Positions 17,942-26,538 of a stretch of 64,000 nucleotides of DNA are shown here, piece after piece (positions within the stretch are counted from its first letter, which is position 1; every line of letters starts with the position of its first letter). The DNA is taken from assembly GCF_030696805.1 (NCBI RefSeq), contig NZ_JAUYRO010000012.1, positions 1-64,000 on the forward strand, written 5' to 3'. The position numbers were made by a program, and so were the translations under genes. This DNA comes from Methyloversatilis sp. (lineage in GTDB: Bacteria; Pseudomonadota; Gammaproteobacteria; Burkholderiales; Rhodocyclaceae). The notes under the pieces are model-generated. The model saw only the letters and a program-made list of their open reading frames with translations, was not told the origin of the DNA and searched no databases.

Positions 17942-18717
17942 GCCGGCACGAAATAGCGACGCTCACCGTCGCGCAGCTCGCGCAGCGGATGGCAGAACGC
18001 GCGTGACAGCGTGTCCGGCTGCAGCACCGCGTCGACCGCCCCGCACACCCACTCGCCGCCGCCGGTCAGCAGCAGCACGCGGTCGCAGAAGCGCAGTACC
18101 TGATTGAGGTCATGCAGCACGGCCACCACGGCGCGCCCCTCGTCATGCGCCATGCCGGCGAACAGCGACAGCGTGTCCGTCTGGTAGTCGAGGTCGAGAT
18201 GGGTGACCGGCTCGTCGAGCAGGCACAGCGGTGCGTCCTGCGCCAGCAGCGCGGCGATGGCGACACGCTGTCGTTCGCCCCCGGACAGCGTGCGCACGTC
18301 GCGCGCCTCGAAGCCGGTGAGCGATACGCGGGCCATCGCGTCGAACGCGACCTGCACATCGTGCGCGCTGTCGTCCGACCAGCGGCCGATGTGCGGGTGC
18401 CGACCGACCAGCACGGTGTCGAGCACGGTCGATGCGAAGGCGTCCTCGTGCGACTGCGGCAGCAGCGAGCGCTGGCGCGCCAGCGCGCGCGGCGCCATCG
18501 ACGCGAGCGACACACCATCGAGTGTGAGGCTGCCGGCGAGCGGCGCGCGCAGCCCGGCCAGCGTGCTCAGCACGGTGGACTTGCCGATGCCGTTGCGGCC
18601 GATGACGGCGAGCATTTCACCGGGCCGGATGTCGAGGTCGAGCGCGGCGCACAGGGTGCGACCTTCGATGCCGACGCTGACATCGCGCGCGACGAGCAGG
18701 GGCGGTGCGGTGCTCAT
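17938..18717 (-). CDS. btuD: Vitamin B12 ABC transporter, ATP-binding protein
   Basis: 259 residues with all ABC ATPase motifs: Walker A GRNGIGKST, Q-loop (LLPQSHE), signature LSGGERQRV, Walker B LCLLDEPVTHLDLD and the switch histidine in AVLHDLNQ. It overlaps btuC by 4 bp upstream and btuF by 4 bp downstream, so the three are translationally coupled. It energises corrinoid uptake. Confidence 0.88.
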   Translation of the reverse strand: MSTAPPLLVARDVSVGIEGRTLCAALDLDIRPGEMLAVIGRNGIGKSTVLSTLAGLRAPLAGSLTLDGVSLASMAPRALARQRSLLPQSHEDAFASTVLDTVLVGRHPHIGRWSDDSAHDVQVAFDAMARVSLTGFEARDVRTLSGGERQRVAIAALLAQDAPLCLLDEPVTHLDLDYQTDTLSLFAGMAHDEGRAVVAVLHDLNQVLRFCDRVLLLTGGGEWVCGAVDAVLQPDTLSRAFCHPLRELRDGERRYFVPA

Positions 18718-19733
18718 TGACGGCGATGCAGCAGGAACAGGAATACCGGCACGCCCAGCAGCGCCGTCAGCACGCCGACCGGCAGTTGTGCGGGCGCAAT
18801 GACGGTGCGCGCTGCGGTATCGGCCAGCAGCAGCAGCAGGGCGCCGGCCAGTGCGCTGGCAGGCAGCAGCAGACGCTGGTCGTTGCCGAGCGCCAGCCGC
18901 ATCAGGTGCGGCACGACCAGACCGACAAAGCCCACCGCGCCGACCGTGGTCACCGCTACAGCGGTCAGGGCCGAGGCAATCAGATAGATCGCCAGGCGCA
19001 GGCGCAGCACCGGTACGCCGAGCGTCTGTGCGGTGAGGTCGCCGCGTGCCAGCAGGTTCAGGTCACGCGCCAGTGGTACGCATACAAGAGCACCGACGGC
19101 CAGCGTCCACAGCGCAGCCGCGGGTGGCGCGGCCACACCAGCGTCGCCCATCAGCCAGAACAGCATGCCGCGCAGCGACTGCTCGTTCGCCACCGTCAGC
19201 ATGAAGGACACCGCCGCGCCGCAGCCGGCCGACACGATGACGCCGGTCAGCAGGAGCCGGGTCGGCGTGCGGCCGCCCTCGCCGTGGGCCAGACCGAACA
19301 CCAGCGCCATTGCGGCCAGCGCACCGGCGAAGGCGGACAGTTCGAACAGCGCGCCGGCCAGCCCGGCCGTCATGGCCAGCAGCGCGCCGACCGAGGCGCC
19401 GCCGGAAATGCCGAGCACGTAGGGGTCGGCCAGCGGATTGCGCAGCAGCACCTGCATCAGCGCGCCGGCCAGAGCGAGCAGACCGCCGCAGGCTGCCGCC
19501 GCCAGCACGCGTGGCAGTCGCAGGCCGAGCACCACATCGCCGGCCACCCCGGCATCGCCGCCGGTCGCGATCTGCCACAGTTGCGCCGGGCTGACCGGCA
19601 CGCTGCCGAGTGACAGCGACAGCGCGATCGACAGCAGCAGGCCGACGGCGAGCAGCGGCAGCGCCAGGGCGCGGCGCGGCGAACGGGTGCGCCCGGATGC
19701 GGCAGGCTGCATGGCTTCAGCAGGGATCGACAT
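18714..19733 (-). CDS. btuC: Vitamin B12 ABC transporter, permease
   Basis: 339 residues of the FecCD/BtuC permease family with about ten transmembrane helices. Conserved blocks: LRLPRVLAAAACGGLLALAG, RNPLADPYVLGISGGASVGA, GAVGFVGLVVPHLMRL and the C-terminal LPVGVLTALLGVPVF. The gene begins 6 bp after the stop of the NERD-helicase gene on the same strand, so it may share that transcript. No cobalamin riboswitch was recognised upstream. Confidence 0.9.
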   Translation of the reverse strand: MSIPAEAMQPAASGRTRSPRRALALPLLAVGLLLSIALSLSLGSVPVSPAQLWQIATGGDAGVAGDVVLGLRLPRVLAAAACGGLLALAGALMQVLLRNPLADPYVLGISGGASVGALLAMTAGLAGALFELSAFAGALAAMALVFGLAHGEGGRTPTRLLLTGVIVSAGCGAAVSFMLTVANEQSLRGMLFWLMGDAGVAAPPAAALWTLAVGALVCVPLARDLNLLARGDLTAQTLGVPVLRLRLAIYLIASALTAVAVTTVGAVGFVGLVVPHLMRLALGNDQRLLLPASALAGALLLLLADTAARTVIAPAQLPVGVLTALLGVPVFLFLLHRRQ

Positions 19734-19739
19734 GCGCCG

Positions 19740-21440
19740 CTAGCCCCGTCCGAGCCGTTCGTCGAGCGTGCGTCCGGCGCGTTCGCTGACCACCAGCACC
19801 AGCTTCATCATGGCGCGTGTGGCGCCGACGAACAGCTTGCGCAGCGTGCGCTCGTCCAGCGCATCGAAATCGACTTCGGCGAGGATGACTGCCGGCGCGG
19901 ACTGGCCCTTGAACCGGTAGACCGACTCGATCAGCACATCACCCTCGGAATACTCCGGCTGGCCGAGCAGGTCGTACTGGCCGGTAAAGCTGCGCAGCGC
20001 GTTGGCGCCGAGCCGGTCGTGGCGCAGCAGTTCCGACTGTTCGCGGCCACGCCAGCTGACGATGGCAACGTCTTCGGTGCGAAAGCCGGCGGCAAAGCAC
20101 AGGCGGATCGCCTCCTTCACGCGCTGGGTCAGCGGATGCTCTGCGTCATACACCAGCCGCTCGACGTCGTCGGCATCGAACGGCGATGCCGCTTCGATCT
20201 GCGCGGCCTCGGGCAGCACGTCCTGCAGCAGCGTCTGCAGCATGTGCACGACCGGGCGCGGGCTGCGGAAGTTGCTGCGCGCGCGCAGCGTCACCCAGCC
20301 CGGAAGTTCGACCGGCGTTCGGCCATACAGATTCTGCATCGGGTCTTCCAGCCAGATCAGCCGCGCCTCGTCGGCGGCGTGGCGCCACAGCCCGGTCGCC
20401 CAGTCGGCGGAAAAGTCCTGACCTTCGTCGACGATGACGGTGTCGAAACGCAGGGCGGCCGGCACGTCGAGTTCGCCGGCGCGCGCGATCAGCGCGTCGA
20501 ACGCGTCGGGCCGTGCATAGTCGGGCCGTTCGCCGTGTTCGGCCAGCACGCGCTCGCACAGGTGGTGGAAGGTGCATGCCAGCCCGCCCTCGGGCGCGAT
20601 GCGCGCGAGGTGATCGGCCAGCGGCCGGTTGAAACAGACATACAGCGGGCGCTGACCAGCGTCGATCGCCGCGCGGTACTCGGCGAGCGCGAGCTGGGTC
20701 TTGCCCGAGCCGGCCGTGCCGACGACGCGTAGTCGATAGGGTGAAAAGTCGAGCGCGCGTGCCCACTGCGACAGGCCGCCGGCAACCCGGGTCACGCGCT
20801 CGCGCGCCATGCCCATGCGCGCGCTGACGTCGGCTTCGAGCTTGATTTCATCGCGCAGGAAACGATGCACTTCGGCCGCGCGTGCGCCGTGTTCGCCCGG
20901 CGGAAGAATCGACTGGATGCGCGCCGCCAGTGTGTCGCGCAGCGCTGCATCGACGATGCGGTCAGGTTCGATGCCGGCGGTATGCGCCTGACGCACGAAG
21001 TGGTCGGGGCAGTACAGCAGGTACTCGAGGCTGGGCAGTGCGGCATCGGCCCCGCCCAGACGCGATGCCAGACGCGTGTGCAGCGCATGACGCGATCGCG
21101 CGATGCCGACCGCGACATTGCGATCGCGTCCGCGATGGCGGGTCAGCAGGCCGTGCGGACTTTCTTCGAGATAGCCGCTGCGCTGTTCGATGGCGAGCAG
21201 GTTGCCGGCCGCGTTGACGATGACGAAATCGATATCGCCGTAGATCGAAAACCCCTGATCGAGACGCGTCCAGTGCACGCCGTGATAGACGGTGTAGGCC
21301 GCCGGCAGCGCGCGCTCGAGCAGCGCCAGTGTGGCGCGTTCGCGCTCCGCTGCGGCGCCCGGGCGGATGGCGTCGCCAGCGTCGTTGCCACCATCCATTT
21401 CGCGCCAGCCATCGGGTACCACCTTCGCCACGTGTTGCAT
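19740..21440 (-). CDS. NERD-domain superfamily 1 DNA helicase-like protein
   Basis: 566 residues. An N-terminal NERD nuclease-related domain (about 30-130; YGDIDFVIVN, LLAIEQRSG) is joined to a UvrD/Rep-like helicase: Walker A GTAGSGKTQLAL, motif II FDTVIVDEGQDF, and C-terminal motifs VYRFKGQSAPAVIL and KLFVGATRAMMKLVLV. Such fusions are predicted DNA repair or defence proteins. In the NERD motif Glu-Gln (IEQRSG) replaces the common E-x-K, so nuclease activity is doubtful. The start at 21438-21440 has only a weak GACAGG close upstream; ATG 21398 is an alternative. btuCDF follows 6 bp downstream. Confidence 0.8.
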   Translation of the reverse strand: MQHVAKVVPDGWREMDGGNDAGDAIRPGAAAERERATLALLERALPAAYTVYHGVHWTRLDQGFSIYGDIDFVIVNAAGNLLAIEQRSGYLEESPHGLLTRHRGRDRNVAVGIARSRHALHTRLASRLGGADAALPSLEYLLYCPDHFVRQAHTAGIEPDRIVDAALRDTLAARIQSILPPGEHGARAAEVHRFLRDEIKLEADVSARMGMARERVTRVAGGLSQWARALDFSPYRLRVVGTAGSGKTQLALAEYRAAIDAGQRPLYVCFNRPLADHLARIAPEGGLACTFHHLCERVLAEHGERPDYARPDAFDALIARAGELDVPAALRFDTVIVDEGQDFSADWATGLWRHAADEARLIWLEDPMQNLYGRTPVELPGWVTLRARSNFRSPRPVVHMLQTLLQDVLPEAAQIEAASPFDADDVERLVYDAEHPLTQRVKEAIRLCFAAGFRTEDVAIVSWRGREQSELLRHDRLGANALRSFTGQYDLLGQPEYSEGDVLIESVYRFKGQSAPAVILAEVDFDALDERTLRKLFVGATRAMMKLVLVVSERAGRTLDERLGRG

Positions 21441-21502
21441 CCTGTCGTCAGATCGATGCGAGCTTACACGGCGTGCGCCGATCATCGTGCGGCGCACGCC
21501 GG

Positions 21503-21525
21503 TTATCCACAGTATCTGTGGACAA
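21503..21525. repeat. Inverted pair of DnaA-box-like sequences, copy 1
   Basis: TTATCCACA (21503-21511), a perfect DnaA box, faces TGTGGACAA (21517-21525), whose reverse complement TTGTCCACA differs by one base. Extended arms are 10 bp with a 3-bp TAT spacer. A second copy begins 148 bp further on. Confidence 0.6.
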
Positions 21526-21650
21526 GACGCGTCATCACGCGGTAACACCGGCCGCAGCGCCGCACGCCGCAACGGTGTCAATAGGGTTGCTCATTAATGA
21601 GGCAGGGTGCGGACAATTGAGGTGGCCGCTTGCGCAGCCGGTCACTCAGT

Positions 21651-21673
21651 CCATCCACAGTTTCTGTGGACAA
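21651..21673. repeat. Inverted pair of DnaA-box-like sequences, copy 2
   Basis: CCATCCACA (21651-21659) faces TGTGGACAA (21665-21673), with the same layout and 3-bp spacer (TTT) as copy 1. It is followed by AGGCTGTGGG, another partial box. The left box is diverged from TTATCCACA at its first two bases; the right box is identical to that of copy 1. Confidence 0.5.
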
Positions 21674-21757
21674 GGCTGTGGGCGAAAGCTGTATGGCGGT
21701 GGCAGCGCCGCCGCCAGCAAGGATGTGGGCACGACGCCTCATTTGCAGGCAGCTCGC

Positions 21758-22186
21758 TCAATCCGGGCCGCGGGCGCCGAGCAGTTCGTGCAGGTTCTCG
21801 GCCACCATTTCCTCGTAACCGGTCGCCGGGTCGATCTCGCGCCGGATGTCCCAGCCGGTGGCGATGCCGAGCACCAGTTCCATCGTGGTGCGCACGATGC
21901 TGCCCGCCAGCAGGTGGCCACCGGTGACGCGCCCGTCAGCGTCGGCCACCATCATGTGCAGATGCACGCCGTGCCGGCTCACGGTGCCGGACAGCGTCAG
22001 CAGCTCACTGTCGCCGTCGATGACGGTGGCACTGTCGCGACCGGCCAGACGCAGCATGGCGGGTGCCAGGCTGCCCACTGCCGACAGCACGAAGGCGGCG
22101 CCGATGTCCTGCCGGCGCGCGACGGCTTCCAGGCTGCGTCGCAGATCGTCGCCCGGGCGCAGCCGCTCGATGTGCAGGGTGATCAC
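21758..22186 (-). CDS. DUF296/PPC-domain protein
   Basis: 142 residues, a single PPC (DUF296) domain. The metal-site histidines typical of the fold appear as HGVHLH (about 71-76) and GGHLL. Bacterial members are trimeric single-domain proteins; some are annotated as DNA-binding because of plant AT-hook relatives, but their role is not known. It precedes or follows the NnrU gene by 10 bp on the same strand, so they may share a transcript. Confidence 0.85.
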   Translation of the reverse strand: MITLHIERLRPGDDLRRSLEAVARRQDIGAAFVLSAVGSLAPAMLRLAGRDSATVIDGDSELLTLSGTVSRHGVHLHMMVADADGRVTGGHLLAGSIVRTTMELVLGIATGWDIRREIDPATGYEEMVAENLHELLGARGPD

Positions 22187-22196
22187 GGTCGATCGT

Positions 22197-22772
22197 TCAG
22201 CCGAAAGGCTTCACGCCGATCAGCGCAAGATGCAGCCAGCCGGCGAACACCGCCCAGCCGGCGACACCGGCGACGATGGCGATCGCATCGCGCGATGCGC
22301 TGCCCGGGCGCTGCACACCGGCTGCGCGGTCGCGCCGGCGCAGCGTCGCGAACATGACGACCGCCCAGACGAGAAAGCTGCCGAACAGCAGCAGGTCGGC
22401 CAGCGTGCCATTGGCGATCAGGTGGGCGAACGCCCAGATCTTCACGCCGGCCACCATGGGATGACCAAGTTTTGCGCGGATGCGCGTGCCCGGCACATAG
22501 GCACAGGCCATCAGCACGAAGGCTGGCAGCGTGAGCAGTGCGGCCAGGTGACGCGTCCACACCGGCGGCGCCCACAGCAGCGTTGGTGCCATGCGCGCCT
22601 CGCCGTAGCCCTGCACGATCAGCACCAGACCGATCAGGGACAGCACCGCGTAAAGGATTTTCCACGGCAGCAGACCGAGGCGCGCGACACCTGCATCGCG
22701 CAAACCGGGGGCAATCAGCCGCGTCGAGTGCACGCCGAGCAGCAGAACCAGACCGAGTACCAGTATTGCCAT
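22197..22772 (-). CDS. NnrU family membrane protein
   Basis: 191 residues with five or more transmembrane helices. The NnrU signature is visible: GVHSTRLIAP near the N-terminus, then RHPM-like LGHPMVAGVKIWAFAHLIANGTLADLLLFG. NnrU proteins were found in denitrification clusters and resemble NnrU/methanethiol S-methyltransferase membrane proteins. Start at ATG 22772 with GGAGAAA 8 bp upstream; a GTG one codon earlier is also possible. Confidence 0.88.
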   Translation of the reverse strand: MAILVLGLVLLLGVHSTRLIAPGLRDAGVARLGLLPWKILYAVLSLIGLVLIVQGYGEARMAPTLLWAPPVWTRHLAALLTLPAFVLMACAYVPGTRIRAKLGHPMVAGVKIWAFAHLIANGTLADLLLFGSFLVWAVVMFATLRRRDRAAGVQRPGSASRDAIAIVAGVAGWAVFAGWLHLALIGVKPFG

Positions 22773-22952
22773 CACATTTTCTCCACGATTGGGGTCAGAG
22801 CAAGGATCAGAGCGCGAGCGTACCCGAGACGGGCCGCGCGCACCTGCATCGATGCGGGAATCGTCCTACAGCCCTCCCGCCGTGCGGACGACAGGCGGTG
22901 CCGTGGCCGGTGCGCATACTGCAGTCGTGTCATGCAGACGGAGAAACGCATC

Positions 22953-23351
22953 ATGACGATTCGATTGCTGATGTCGGCGCTGTGTGGCGCCCTGCTGAGC
23001 GCGGCGCTGCTGACCGCCTTCCAGATGGGGCACGGCGCGGCGACCGCATCCGACAGCGTGACTGCAATGTCGCGCCTTGATGGCCGGGAAGTGTTCGATA
23101 CCGAAGGCGTGACGCTGGGCGTGGTCGAGCAGACCGTGTCCGGACGCCACGGTGAGCGCAGCGCACGCTACGCCATGGTGCGCGTGTCGCGCTCCGGCAA
23201 CGCAGGCCTGCGTCTGGCGGTGCCCGCCTATCGGTTGCAGGCGGTGGACGACGGTCTCATGTTGACGCCCGATATCGAAGGCGATGATGCTGTAGTCGGC
23301 GACGACGGTGAAATCGTGCCGGCCGTATCGCATCTTCGCAGCACAATCTGA
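22953..23351 (+). CDS. Exported PRC-barrel-like protein
   Basis: 132 residues starting at ATG 22953 with ACGGAG upstream. A signal peptide or membrane anchor (LLMSALCGALLSAALLTAFQMG) is followed by one small beta-rich domain with a PRC-barrel pattern (SRLDGREVFDTEGVTLGVVEQ...RLAVPAYRLQ). Probably periplasmic. The entericidin gene follows 53 bp downstream on the same strand, which hints at a shared envelope role, but function is unknown. Confidence 0.7.
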   Translation: MTIRLLMSALCGALLSAALLTAFQMGHGAATASDSVTAMSRLDGREVFDTEGVTLGVVEQTVSGRHGERSARYAMVRVSRSGNAGLRLAVPAYRLQAVDDGLMLTPDIEGDDAVVGDDGEIVPAVSHLRSTI

Positions 23352-23404
23352 GTGCCTCAGGCAGGTTTCTAAACGCAACACCCACTTTCCCAACGGAGAC
23401 GAGC

Positions 23405-23548
23405 ATGAACAAGCTGATGACGATACTTATTCTGAGTGCCGGTCTTGCCCTGGCGGGCTGCAACACGATTGCCGGTGCCGGCAAGGACATCGAGTCCGGT
23501 GGCGAGGCGGTGCAGGACACCGCGCGCGACGTGCAGAAGAAGATGTAG
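23405..23548 (+). CDS. Entericidin-family small lipoprotein
   Basis: 47 residues: signal peptide with lipobox LALAGC (lipidated Cys19), then NTIAGAGKDIESGGEAVQDT, the amphipathic core typical of entericidin A/B. Entericidins are stationary-phase envelope lipoproteins linked to membrane lysis and its control in E. coli. The gene has GGAG upstream and ends just before a strong intrinsic terminator. Confidence 0.9.
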   Translation: MNKLMTILILSAGLALAGCNTIAGAGKDIESGGEAVQDTARDVQKKM

Positions 23549-23566
23549 TTCCACGCTTCCCGCTTT

Positions 23567-23600
23567 GCCCGACTCAGGCCTCGAGTCGGGCATTTTTTTT
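23567..23600 (+). terminator. Intrinsic terminator after the entericidin gene
   Basis: Perfect 9-bp stem GCCCGACTC (23567-23575)/GAGTCGGGC (23583-23591), a 7-nt loop, then A and eight T residues (23593-23600). It lies 18 bp after the entericidin stop. Confidence 0.92.
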
Positions 23601-23726
23601 GGCATCCACCGATCCACAGTCGGCCCTGAGGGCGAACCGGACCCGGAACACGCGGCAGCGCGCGATCAAGTGCAGCGGGCGCATCGCATTATTGGCGAGG
23701 TTGCACCCGCCGGCCATTGGCCGCCG

Positions 23727-26390
23727 TCAGACGGTTTTCTTTGACGTGGCTTTTTTCGGGGCGGCCTTTTTCGGTGTGGTTTTTTTTGCGGCCGCCTTGG
23801 TCGGAGCGGCCTTCTTTGCGACCGCCTTCTTCACCGGCGCTCCGGCAGGCGTTTCGCCCTCTGCCACTTCCGTGCCGGGTGCTGACGCCTTGGCATCCTT
23901 CGCGGCTGCTTTCGGCTTGACCGCGCGCGGCTCGAATTCAAAGCCCACCTTGCCGTCCGGCTGGCGCACCAGGAAGGCGGAGAACTTGCGCTTGGTTCGC
24001 GACGACACAAAACCCTTCAGCAGGTCGGTGCGACCGGCCTCCAGCAGTTTCTGCATCTGCTCCGCTTCGATCGGCTGCTGCAGGATGATCTTGCCCGAGC
24101 GGAAGTCGCAGGACTTTTCCGGACCGACCGCCTTTTCGCAGATGTAGGACATCGGCTGTTCGTACACCTTGGCCGCGCACTTCGGGCACGCGCCGAGCGG
24201 CGTCTGCGACGAGAAATCGACCGGCTCGGCATTTTCGTCATCGCGCGGCTGGCCGAAATCGAACTCCGGCTCCATCTTGTCATTGAGCTTGATCAGCGCA
24301 TTGAACGGCCGGCCCATCTTGTTGCGGAATCCGGTCAGCGGTCCGACCTGATGATCGCGCAGCAGGGTATCGATTTCGTGCGTTTCGAACTGACGACTGG
24401 CGACGATTTTCCACAGCGCGAAGTCGCAGGCCTGACACTGGAATTTCTTGTAGTTTTCCTTCACGACACCGCCGCAGCGCGGGCACTTTTCTTCCAGCGT
24501 CGCGAAGTCACCCGGAATGGTGTCGCTTTCGTAGCTCTTCGCCTGATGCACGATGCGCTGCGTCATGTCGGCGATCTCGCCCATGAAGGCCGCGCGCGAC
24601 AGCTCGCCGCGCTCGATCTGCGACAGCTTGTATTCCCACTCGCCGGTCAGTTCGGGCGAACTCAGTTCGTCGATCTTCAGGCCACGCAGCGCAATCATCA
24701 GCTGGAAACCCTTGGCGGTCGGAATCAGCTCGCGCCCTTCGCGCAACATGTAGCTTTCGAGAATCAGGTTTTCGATGATCTGCGCACGCGTCGCCGGCGT
24801 GCCCAGTCCGCGCCCGGCCATTGCGGCGCGCAGTTCTTCGTCGTCGATGGTCTTGCCGGCGCCTTCCATTGCGGACAGCAGCGTCGCTTCAGAGTAGCGC
24901 GCCGGCGGGCGCGTCTGCTGCGCCTTCACCAGCATGTCCTCGACTTTTACCGTCTCTCCCGGCTTGACCGGTACCAGACTGGCCGCAACGGTTTCGCCCT
25001 TGGCCTTGGCCTCGTCATCGACCAGCGCCGCTTCCTTGCCATAGACGGCGAGCCAGCCGGCATTCACCAGCACCTTGCCCTCGGTCTTGAAGGCTTCGCC
25101 TTCGACGCGGGTGATCCGCGTCGTGATCTGATATTCGGCGGCCGGAAAGAACACCGCGAGAAAGCGCCGCGTCACCAGGTCGTAGATCTTGGCTTCGGCT
25201 TCGGACAGCGACTTGGGCTCGGTGCCGGTCGGAATGATGGCGAAGTGATCGGAAATCTTGGCGTTGTTGAAGATGCGCTTGTTCGGCTTGACCCAGCCGT
25301 GCTTCACGATTTCGTTGGCGTGCGGCGCATAGGTCTGAGGCAGGCGTGCCAGCACGTCATTGACCGTCGGCAGATAGTCTTCCGGCAGCGCACGGGCATC
25401 GGTACGCGGATAGGTCAGCACCTTGTGCTTCTCGTACAGTGCCTGTGCGATCTGCAGCGTGACGCGGGCCGAAAAGCCGAAGCGCCCGTTGGCCTCGCGC
25501 TGCAGCGACGTGAGGTCGTACAACAGCGGCGACAACTGGGTTGAGGGCTTGGCCTCTTCCTCGACCGTGCCAGTCTTGCCGGCGCATTTCGCCTGGATGG
25601 CGCGCGCCTTCGCCTCGTCCCACACGCGTTCGGCGCGCGCATGCTCGTCGCCTTCCGGCCGTTTGAATTTTTCGTCGATCCAGCGGCCGGTGTACTCACC
25701 GGCAACGGCGCCGAAATGACCTTCGATTTCCCAGTAGTCGCGTGACTTGAAGCGACGGATTTCTTCTTCGCGCCGCACGACGATGGCCAATGTCGGCGTC
25801 TGCACCCGGCCGACCGTCGTCAGGTGGAAACCGCCGGTCTTCGAATTGAACGCGGTCATCGCCCGCGTGCCGTTGATGCCGATGAGCCAGTCGCTCTCGG
25901 CGCGCGACATCGCGGCCTGACGCAGACCTTCGACTTCCTCTGAACTGCGCAGCTTCACGAAGCCGTCGCGGATCGCCGTCGTGGTCATCGACTGCAGCCA
26001 CAGGCGTTCGATCGGCTTGGTCGATTTGCTGTGCTCGACGATGTAATTGAAGATCAACTCGCCCTCGCGGCCCGCGTCACAGGCATTCACGAGGCTGTCG
26101 ACGTCCTTGCGCTTGATCAGCCGGGTCAGCAGGCGCAATCGCTCGGCGGTCTTGTCGATCGGATTCAGCGTAAAGCGGGGCGGGATGACCGGAAGATGGG
26201 CAAACGACCATTTGCCGCGCTTGACCTCGTATTCCTCGGGCACGGCCAGTTCCAGCAGATGGCCGACTGCAGACGACAACACGTAGTCGTCGCTTTCGAA
26301 GTAGTCACCTTCGCGCGTGAATCCGCCGACGGAGCGCGCGATGTCCTGCGCGACCGACGGTTTTTCCGCGATGATCAGTTTTTTGCCCAT
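23727..26390 (-). CDS. topB: DNA topoisomerase III with Lys/Ala-rich tail
   Basis: 887 residues. The Toprim domain (MGKKLIIAEKPSVAQDIA; CDAGREGELIF) and type IA core are present; the catalytic tyrosine is Tyr327 in LTYPRTDARALP (E. coli TopB Tyr328). Two cysteine clusters follow near the C-terminus (CPRCGG...CQAC and CPKC...CEKAVGPEKSC). About 65 residues of low complexity (KKAVAKKAAPTKAAAKK...) end the protein, resembling histone-H1-like tails. TopB decatenates DNA and resolves recombination intermediates. Start at ATG 26390. Last gene of lysM-dprA-smg-topB. Confidence 0.95.
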   Translation of the reverse strand: MGKKLIIAEKPSVAQDIARSVGGFTREGDYFESDDYVLSSAVGHLLELAVPEEYEVKRGKWSFAHLPVIPPRFTLNPIDKTAERLRLLTRLIKRKDVDSLVNACDAGREGELIFNYIVEHSKSTKPIERLWLQSMTTTAIRDGFVKLRSSEEVEGLRQAAMSRAESDWLIGINGTRAMTAFNSKTGGFHLTTVGRVQTPTLAIVVRREEEIRRFKSRDYWEIEGHFGAVAGEYTGRWIDEKFKRPEGDEHARAERVWDEAKARAIQAKCAGKTGTVEEEAKPSTQLSPLLYDLTSLQREANGRFGFSARVTLQIAQALYEKHKVLTYPRTDARALPEDYLPTVNDVLARLPQTYAPHANEIVKHGWVKPNKRIFNNAKISDHFAIIPTGTEPKSLSEAEAKIYDLVTRRFLAVFFPAAEYQITTRITRVEGEAFKTEGKVLVNAGWLAVYGKEAALVDDEAKAKGETVAASLVPVKPGETVKVEDMLVKAQQTRPPARYSEATLLSAMEGAGKTIDDEELRAAMAGRGLGTPATRAQIIENLILESYMLREGRELIPTAKGFQLMIALRGLKIDELSSPELTGEWEYKLSQIERGELSRAAFMGEIADMTQRIVHQAKSYESDTIPGDFATLEEKCPRCGGVVKENYKKFQCQACDFALWKIVASRQFETHEIDTLLRDHQVGPLTGFRNKMGRPFNALIKLNDKMEPEFDFGQPRDDENAEPVDFSSQTPLGACPKCAAKVYEQPMSYICEKAVGPEKSCDFRSGKIILQQPIEAEQMQKLLEAGRTDLLKGFVSSRTKRKFSAFLVRQPDGKVGFEFEPRAVKPKAAAKDAKASAPGTEVAEGETPAGAPVKKAVAKKAAPTKAAAKKTTPKKAAPKKATSKKTV

Positions 26391-26538
26391 GCCTGCCCGA
26401 TGACCCGATCGCCGACTGCGGCGCACCGGGTGCGCGCCGGATCAAGCGGCGTGAAAGCGGCGCATGATAGGGACAAAAATTCCGAACAGGCAAGCGAATA
26501 CGCGGAACCTCGCCGCGCCCGACGCGTCGGGCGCCGGA

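Larger units (their letters stand above)
21441..21757. other. Gene-free stretch with DnaA-box-like inverted pairs
   Basis: 317 bp between the NERD-helicase gene and the DUF296 gene, both leftward. It should hold the promoter of the helicase unit. Its main feature is two inverted pairs of DnaA-box-like 9-mers, listed separately. One short AT-richer segment (TTGCTCATTAATGAGG, 21590-21605) lies between them and contains the inverted repeat CTCATTAATGAG. No open frame here looks coding. Confidence 0.6.

Noticed and set aside
19734-21757. Cobalamin riboswitch for btuCDF
   Set aside because: No B12-box-like sequence was recognised in the 6-bp gap before btuC or in the region upstream of the helicase gene. 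A covariance search could overturn this.
21441-21757. Firm call of a chromosomal replication origin
   Set aside because: DnaA-box-like pairs are present, but there is no dnaA/dnaN neighbour, no clearly AT-rich unwinding element and no skew data.
21607-21927. Rightward open frame across the DnaA-box region
   Set aside because: It runs antisense into the DUF296 gene and its apparent repeated peptide comes only from the inverted DNA repeats.
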